A stretch of DNA of 13,305 nt, taken from the NCBI GenBank assembly GCA_023413605.1, contig JAEZPL010000424.1, positions 1 through 13,305 on the forward strand, given 5' to 3'. Positions within the stretch are counted from its first letter, which is position 1. The number at the start of each line of letters is the position of its first letter. The notes beneath the pieces are model-generated. The model was not told the DNA's origin and did no database searches. It worked only from the letters and a program-made list of their open reading frames with translations. Below are positions 6,299-10,744 of this stretch, piece after piece. The stretch is from Pseudomonadota bacterium (GTDB lineage Bacteria; Pseudomonadota; Alphaproteobacteria; Azospirillales; Azospirillaceae). Position numbers and translations under genes: made by a program.

Positions 6299-7057
6299 TC
6301 ACCCGGCTGTGGAAACAGGGGGCGCGGGAACAGGACCTGCCATCGGCGCGGCGTGGTCGAACAGACGGCCGTAACGGCCGGTGTCCTCCCGGATGTTCAA
6401 GCGGCCCAGCACCTGCCAGAGCAGGGCGCTGTTGCTCGACACCACCGGCACGCCGTGCTCGGCTTCGATCTGGGCGACGGCCGGAGCGATCTGCATGCCG
6501 CCGCAACTGAACAGCAGCGCGTCGCAGCCCCGCGTGTCCACCGTGGCGGCCAACTCACGCCATTCGGCCGGGGGGATGCTGCCCTGCTCCACCGGTGTGC
6601 CGCGGCTCAGATGGGCTTCCGCGACCACCGTGATGCCGATGTCCGACAGGAACCGCTTCTCGTCCTCGATCACCTCCGGCCGATAGGGCGTGAAGAGGGC
6701 GATGTTCCGCGCCTTCAGCACAGCCAGCGCGCTTTCCACCGCATCGCTGGTGGTCACCGCCGGCACTCCCGTCGCCTCGCGGATCAGGCCGAAAATGCGC
6801 TCCTTGCCAAGAAGCATGCCCGCCGCGGTGCAATTGAACGCGATGAGATCGACCCCGGCATCCGCCACCAGTTTCGCGGCATCCGCGATGCTGTCGACCA
6901 TGGCGAGCAGGGCATCGCGGCTTGTGTCGGCGAAGGCAACGCGTGTGGTGATGAACTGCACGCCGTCGGGCGCCATGGCCTGGATCTCGTGGTCGGACAC
7001 TCCGCCCGACGGGTAGATGTGCCCGATGCGTGCGCGGTATCCGAAACCGAGGCTCAT
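6299..7057 (-). CDS. Maleate isomerase/arylmalonate decarboxylase-type enzyme
   Basis: A 252-residue member of the Asp/Glu racemase superfamily, branch of maleate cis-trans isomerase and arylmalonate decarboxylase. Both cysteine positions are occupied: Cys76 in LIAFNCTAAG and Cys185 in LLFSCGGMQ. Maleate isomerases use two cysteines, whereas arylmalonate decarboxylase has Gly at the first site, so isomerase-type chemistry on a cis-enedioic acid or analogue is favoured (family knowledge plus inference). Other supporting segments are the N-terminal GHIYPSGGVSDHEI, GVQFITTRV and VVSSNSALLWQVLGRL (205-220). The start overlaps the EthD-like gene stop as ATGA (7054-7057). The last 15 or so residues are Pro/Ala-rich and probably disordered. 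It is the last gene of the short operon. Confidence 0.85.
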   Translation of the reverse strand: MSLGFGYRARIGHIYPSGGVSDHEIQAMAPDGVQFITTRVAFADTSRDALLAMVDSIADAAKLVADAGVDLIAFNCTAAGMLLGKERIFGLIREATGVPAVTTSDAVESALAVLKARNIALFTPYRPEVIEDEKRFLSDIGITVVAEAHLSRGTPVEQGSIPPAEWRELAATVDTRGCDALLFSCGGMQIAPAVAQIEAEHGVPVVSSNSALLWQVLGRLNIREDTGRYGRLFDHAAPMAGPVPAPPVSTAG

Positions 7058-7776
7058 GGCGCCGCCTCGTGGCCTTGCGGCACCAGGAATTCGGTGTGCA
7101 TGGGATAGTGAACGTTGCTGCCGGTGAAGGGCGGGAATTTTTCAAAGTCGGCGCGCATGTCATGCCGCACGGGCGAGTGCAACGCCGCTTCCAGGGCGCC
7201 CGCGCTGTCGAAAATCAGCCGGTTGCGCTGCATGTAATCCACGCGCTCCCACGGCAGGCTGTCGCGCCAGCCCACGCGGGTGTAGATCTCGATTTCGCGG
7301 ATGCGGGGAAAGCGCTTCATGATCTGCGGGTGGTGGTCGAGGTAATAATCGAGCCAACGATTGAAGTCCTCGGCGGCACCCGGATAATGGACCAGATAAC
7401 TGCACGGCGGCTCGTCGCCGTCCGGCCGATAGACGGCGTCCAGCACCGGATAAGGGCGCGCGTACATGACCTGATGGGTGATCCGCAGATCGGGCAGCGT
7501 CGCCCACAGGGACGGGGTCGCCAAAGCCTGCAACGCGCCGTGCGGGCCGACCGCCGCCTCCAGCCATTCCAGCCGGTCGAAATAAAGCTGAAGCGCCAGG
7601 CGCGGCGACGCGCCGTCATCGGTGTAGTAATCGCGCGCGGTGGTCGGCCGGTGGATCAGTGCCCGCTTCAGCCCCGGCACGTCGCGCAGAATGGAACGAA
7701 CCCGTTCATCCGCCTCAGGGGGAAGAACCCGACTGTTGTCGCTGGTCTCGACATGAACAAAGAGCGTGAAGGACAT
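7054..7776 (-). CDS. EthD-like (dimeric alpha/beta barrel) protein
   Basis: A 240-residue protein. Residues about 125-168 resemble an EthD domain: a strand (CSYLVHYPG), a helix with Phe-Asn-Arg-Trp-Leu-Asp-Tyr-Tyr and HHP, then a strand IREIEIYTRVGW. The N-terminal half also reads like a divergent ferredoxin-like unit (TLFVHVE near 4-10, RVRSILRDVPGLKRALIHRP at 25-44, LALQLYFDRLEWLEAAVG at 60-77), so this may be a tandem of two such units. Proteins of this class occur in degradation operons as decarboxylases, monooxygenase partners or cyclases; the reaction here is unknown. AGGGG lies 7 bases before the ATG at 7776, and 42 bp separate it from the reductase gene. It is probably co-transcribed with both neighbours. 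Confidence 0.72.
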   Translation of the reverse strand: MSFTLFVHVETSDNSRVLPPEADERVRSILRDVPGLKRALIHRPTTARDYYTDDGASPRLALQLYFDRLEWLEAAVGPHGALQALATPSLWATLPDLRITHQVMYARPYPVLDAVYRPDGDEPPCSYLVHYPGAAEDFNRWLDYYLDHHPQIMKRFPRIREIEIYTRVGWRDSLPWERVDYMQRNRLIFDSAGALEAALHSPVRHDMRADFEKFPPFTGSNVHYPMHTEFLVPQGHEAAP

Positions 7777-7818
7777 GAGGCTGCCCCTGTCGTGAAGGCT
7801 GCGCGTGTTGATCCAGGG

Positions 7819-9042
7819 TCAGGCGATGGTCTTGAGCGGGACCGATGGATCGGCCAGCGCGCCGCGATCCGGGGCCGCGCCGTTTTCCACCATCTTTTCA
7901 AGAAACCGGCGATCCCGCCCGTTGTCGATCAGCACGCCGCCGCGAACCATTCCATCCTCCAGCCAGAACAGGCTGGATCCGCGGGCTCCCACTTCGCCAC
8001 GGGCGACGATGTCGCCGCCGCTGCGCCATAGGCCCACCACCTGGATGTTCCTCTCAAGCTGATCGGTCCACATCCAGGGCGTTTCGGTGTGCGGGGTTTC
8101 CTGGCCAAGGACGGTCTGGGCGATGGCGCGCGCCTGCTTGTCGGCGTTGCGCCAGGTTTCCAACCGGATGTGATCCTGGTAGAGCGCGTTCCAGCTTTCC
8201 GCCACGTCGCCACAGGCATAAACATTCGTCAGCCCCGGCACACGGCCCAGCGCGTCCGTCAGGATGCCGCCGGTCTTGCCGCGCGCCTCCGGCGGAACCA
8301 GCCCGGAATTGGGTACCATGCCGACAGCGGAGAGCACGAGATCCGCCTGCACGGACAGGCCCGGCCCCTCGACCATATAGCCGCCCTGGTGAGGGCGGAT
8401 GGCCGTCACCTGCGCCCCCATGCGGAGTTCGATGCCCGCCCCGCGGTGCAACGCTTCCAGCCAGTCGGAGACCGGCGGCGGCAGGACGCGCGCCATCACG
8501 CGGGGGCCGGCCTCGATCACGCACACGGTCTTGCCGAGCGACGCCGCGGTTGACGCAACCTCCATCCCGATCACGCCGCCGCCGATGATGACGACACGCT
8601 CGACCCGTTCAAGCGCGGAACGAAGCCGGCGGCTGTCGTCCAGCGTCCGAAGGCTGATGCAGAGTTCACCCCCCGCCACGGGCAGGGTTCGCGCAACGCC
8701 GCCGGTCGCCAGGATCAGATCGTCAAAAACAAGCTCGTCGCCCGATGCAAAGACGGCACGGCTGTTCGCATAGTCGATCCCGACCACCGCGTCTTCCAGA
8801 CGGACATCCAGCCCGTCCTTCTTCCAGTCGGCATCGGGATTCAGGTAGAGGCTTTCCTCTCCCGCCGCGCCTTTCAGCACCGCCTTGGAGAGTGGCGGGC
8901 GCTCGTAGGGCAGATGGGGCTCATCGCCGGCCATCACGATGCGGCCGTCAAAACCCAGCGCCTTCAGGTGTTGCGCCGCGCGCCCGCCCGCTTGGCCGGC
9001 CCCAACGATCAATACGGTTTTTCTGTCCACTGGGGGCGTCAT
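7819..9042 (-). CDS. NAD(P)H-dependent ferredoxin reductase (FAD-dependent)
   Basis: A 407-residue flavoprotein of the putidaredoxin reductase/oxygenase-coupled NADH-ferredoxin reductase family. Visible are the first FAD dinucleotide fold VLIVGAGQAGGRAA (10-23), LPYERPPLSK (44-53), the NAD(P) fold VVIIGGGVIGMEVA (150-163), the second FAD segment VYACGDVAE (274-282), and the family hallmarks WRNA (297-300) and PWMWTDQ (322-328). It would pass electrons from NAD(P)H to the Rieske ferredoxin encoded at 1145-1474, which then reduces the oxygenase. The frame stays open upstream to 9204, but the start at 9042 is chosen: family homology begins just after it, AGAGG lies 8 bases before it, and a promoter and operator occupy 9071-9101. 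First gene of its operon. Confidence 0.92.
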   Translation of the reverse strand: MTPPVDRKTVLIVGAGQAGGRAAQHLKALGFDGRIVMAGDEPHLPYERPPLSKAVLKGAAGEESLYLNPDADWKKDGLDVRLEDAVVGIDYANSRAVFASGDELVFDDLILATGGVARTLPVAGGELCISLRTLDDSRRLRSALERVERVVIIGGGVIGMEVASTAASLGKTVCVIEAGPRVMARVLPPPVSDWLEALHRGAGIELRMGAQVTAIRPHQGGYMVEGPGLSVQADLVLSAVGMVPNSGLVPPEARGKTGGILTDALGRVPGLTNVYACGDVAESWNALYQDHIRLETWRNADKQARAIAQTVLGQETPHTETPWMWTDQLERNIQVVGLWRSGGDIVARGEVGARGSSLFWLEDGMVRGGVLIDNGRDRRFLEKMVENGAAPDRGALADPSVPLKTIA

Positions 9043-9070
9043 CTCTGCAACCTCTCTGCCCTCGTTGGCA

Positions 9071-9093
9071 AAAACGTATTCTGTATACGTTTT
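9071..9093. promoter_or_regulatory. Perfect 23-bp operator palindrome before reductase operon
   Basis: AAAACGTAT (9071-9079) and ATACGTTTT (9085-9093) are perfect 9-bp inverted arms around TCTGT. Read on the minus strand, 19 bases of it (9075-9093) match the box at 6194-6212 with two differences. It covers the spacer and -10 region of the likely promoter and ends about 28 bases before the ATG at 9042. The symmetry and GTATAC core fit a dimeric GntR/FCD repressor, most simply the one encoded at 9438-10103. Confidence 0.8.
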
Positions 9094-9101
9094 GTCGTCA
9101 A
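9073..9101 (-). promoter_or_regulatory. Probable sigma-70 promoter of reductase operon
   Basis: On the minus strand a -35 box TTGACG (9096-9101, five of six consensus bases) is separated by 17 bp from TACGTT (9073-9078, three of six consensus bases). Transcription would start near 9066, giving a leader of about 25 bases before the ATG at 9042. The operator palindrome fills the spacer and -10 box, a typical arrangement for direct repression. Confidence 0.55.
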
Positions 9102-9437
9102 CATTGTTATGCCCACAAAGGGTTTGCGAGTTTTCTGTTTCCCGGAGGTTCGGGGCGGTGGCGCGGCACAGGATGATTGCGCGCGCGGTTGCACGCGAAA
9201 GCATGGCGAAGGCCGCTCTTGGCCCGCCATGCGGTTGCGCTCATCCTGCCGTTTCTACGCTGGAAAGGGTACGGGGCAGCGCGCGGCCACGGCTCCGCGC
9301 TGCTTCAGGCGGTCGGCGGATGACCACGTCCAGTGCCCGCCGACCGTATCAGGCGGCTTTGCGCACGCGCTTTGGCATCGGCCCCGACCGCCTCAGTCCT
9401 GCCGGTCCGTATCCGCCGGGCCGACGGCCCGATCGAT
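9102..9437. other. Non-coding stretch between reductase promoter and regulator
   Basis: I see no convincing gene here on either strand. The stretch holds a hairpin with 8-bp arms GCAGCGCG/CGCGCTGC (9276-9283 and 9296-9303), the first copy of the 38-bp hairpin repeat (9310-9347), and a short palindrome GGGCCGACGGCCC (9418-9430) just behind the regulator stop that could help end its transcript but lacks a T run. Confidence 0.6.
9310..9347 (+). repeat. 38-bp hairpin repeat R2, copy 1
   Basis: Arms CGGTCGGCGG (9310-9319) and CCGCCGACCG (9337-9346) form a 10-bp stem around a 17-base loop. The whole 38 bp recurs in the same orientation at 10369-10406 with one substitution, in the loop (G here, A there). 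The two copies flank the regulator gene as direct repeats. Confidence 0.85.
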
Positions 9438-10103
9438 TCAGCCTTGGCTGACTTCTTGTGCCTGCAAATATTCGACGAACGCTTCGCGGGCTTTGATGAG
9501 TTGCTGCTTCATCACTTCGCGGGCCAGATCGGCATTGCCTTCCGCGATGCTGTCCGCCAGCCGCAGCATGCCTTCGTACGAAATGCGGCGCGACCTCTCC
9601 GACCCCAAGGTGCTCTGCCGGATGTATTGAATGGAGTCGTTGTACCGTTCGATCGCGTCCACCAGTTGGCGATTGCTCACATGGGAGAAGAGATGCTCCC
9701 GCACCCGGCGATGAGCGTCGGGATAAGCCTTGGTGGGGCCTGCCGCCTCCAGCATGGCGCGGATGTCGGCGCCGAGGCGGACCATGTCGGACACCGAATT
9801 CTGTTTGACCACGGTGTAAACCGCATAAGGCTCCAGCAGCATGCGGATCTCGCAGATCTCGTCGATCTGGGCCGTTGTGAACTGCGGAAAGCAGAAGCCC
9901 CGGACCATCTGCATCAGAAGCCCGTCGCGCACCAGCATGGCGAGCGCCTCGCGCACCGGAGTACGGGAAACCCCCAACTCCTCAGCCAAACTGATTTCGT
10001 AGAATTTTGCCGTCGGAGGGTAAGCGCCGTTGGTAATGCGCTCTCTCAAGATATCGTAAACCTGATCGCGCAAGTCGACAGAGCGGGTGATCGACTTCGG
10101 CAT
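9438..10103 (-). CDS. GntR-family transcriptional regulator, FCD type
   Basis: A 221-residue regulator. The N-terminal winged helix-turn-helix shows the GntR signature: LRDQVYDILRERITNGAYPP (11-30) and LAEELGVSRTPVREALAMLV (39-58). The C-terminal helical domain (about 80-212) is FCD-like, with IRMLLEPYAV, REHLFSHVSNRQLVDAI and AREVMKQQLIKA. Several positions that carry the metal-binding Asp and His in many FCD proteins seem to be other residues; only His137 lines up clearly. The start at 10103 has GAGGAA just before it. It likely represses the two catabolic operons through the GTATAC palindromes at 6194-6212 and 9071-9093 until a pathway compound binds, and may control itself through 10199-10218 (inference). 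It is followed by about 395 bp of non-coding DNA. Confidence 0.93.
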   Translation of the reverse strand: MPKSITRSVDLRDQVYDILRERITNGAYPPTAKFYEISLAEELGVSRTPVREALAMLVRDGLLMQMVRGFCFPQFTTAQIDEICEIRMLLEPYAVYTVVKQNSVSDMVRLGADIRAMLEAAGPTKAYPDAHRRVREHLFSHVSNRQLVDAIERYNDSIQYIRQSTLGSERSRRISYEGMLRLADSIAEGNADLAREVMKQQLIKAREAFVEYLQAQEVSQG

Positions 10104-10198
10104 TGTTCCTCACATACTCTGAATTCGCAGCGCACACAGCGGGCCAGCACAACGGGTTTCTCCGCACGCTGGTTCAAGAACCACACGTCAGCAGTCTT

Positions 10199-10218
10199 GG
10201 ATACGGTGTACCGTATCC
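10199..10218. promoter_or_regulatory. Operator-like palindrome upstream of the regulator gene
   Basis: GGATACGGT and ACCGTATCC are perfect 9-bp arms around GT, 96 bases before the regulator ATG at 10103. Its core (CGGTACACCG on the minus strand) resembles the CGTATACCG of the two operon boxes but is not the same. It may be an autoregulatory site of the GntR protein. No clear promoter could be assigned next to it. Confidence 0.5.
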
Positions 10219-10368
10219 GTTTAAGTGGTGATTGGCGAATGGTTTTTGCAGGGAACCACACCGCCTTGGCCGAACGGCCTGTCGATGGCTGGGCACGGTT
10301 GCTCCCTGCCGCTGATCGTGGTGCGCCCCGGTCAGCCGGCCGCCGATGACCGGGATGGCACCGCCATA

Positions 10369-10406
10369 CGGTCGGCGGATGACCACGTCCAGTACCCGCC
10401 GACCGT
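10369..10406 (+). repeat. 38-bp hairpin repeat R2, copy 2
   Basis: Same orientation as 9310-9347 and identical except for one loop base. The 10-bp stem CGGTCGGCGG/CCGCCGACCG is intact and can extend by an A-T pair. It sits between two other hairpins in the regulator's upstream region. Confidence 0.85.
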
Positions 10407-10484
10407 CAAACCCGGCAGATCAATGCGTTGGCATTGATCGCGAGGGTGATACCGACGCCGCCTTCAGGCGCTGTTCGTATCATA

Positions 10485-10605
10485 CCGAAGGCGTTTGATG
10501 GCTTCCATCAAACGCCTTCGGTTCAAGCCCGGCAGCACATGGCGCAGCCGTGTGCGAAAGGGTGATGCGGCCGGCCGATCATGGAAGCCATTATGCGCCG
10601 GCCGT
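10485..10605 (-). repeat. Three-hairpin dispersed repeat, copy B (inverted)
   Basis: Reverse complement of the element at 1-120. H3 (10485-10521) is an exact match over all 37 bases, including the asymmetric loop (CTT here, AAG there). H2 (10535-10555) keeps its stem with changed bases and one A-C mismatch. H1 (10567-10605) keeps the outer GC-rich arms with a final G-T pair, while its inner stem is ATGG/CCAT instead of CATGAA/TTCATG. The conserved stems with changed sequences suggest that the folded form is what is maintained. Confidence 0.8.
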
Positions 10606-10744
10606 ATGAGGCCGCCGGGCGGGCCACCGCGGCCCTTGGCCTGGACTGTAAGGAGGCGCGGCGGCGGGTTGGCGCCCGCCCAGCCGCCTCCTTCACCTCG
10701 TCACGCGACGCGATCCAGAACCATCCGGGCGACACGCGGGGCCG

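Larger units (their letters stand above)
10104..10744. other. Gene-free, palindrome-rich intergenic region
   Basis: No gene is supported on either strand in these 640 bp. It contains, in order, the regulator leader, a 14-bp palindrome TGGTTCAAGAACCA (10170-10183), the operator-like palindrome at 10199-10218, and a run of hairpins: 10327-10354 (8-bp arms CCCGGTCA/TGACCGGG), repeat R2 copy 2, 10418-10439 (9-bp arms GATCAATGC/GCATTGATC), and the three-hairpin repeat copy B. After 10605 I see nothing distinct up to the helicase stop. Confidence 0.65.

Noticed and set aside
4957..6510. A 517-codon plus-strand open frame opposite the Rieske oxygenase
   Set aside because: No recognisable motifs; the minus strand shows complete Rieske and iron-binding motifs.
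9043..9204. N-terminal extension of the ferredoxin reductase up to 9204
   Set aside because: The extension runs through the promoter and operator, has no homology-like features, and the start at 9042 has a good ribosome-binding site.
10170..10183. Palindrome TGGTTCAAGAACCA upstream of the regulator
   Set aside because: It is a perfect 14-bp palindrome but occurs only once here and does not resemble the shared box, so no function can be assigned.
1..10605. A composite transposon or insertion sequence bounded by the inverted repeats
   Set aside because: No transposase or integrase gene, and no target-site duplication can be seen; the repeats look like non-coding palindromic elements.
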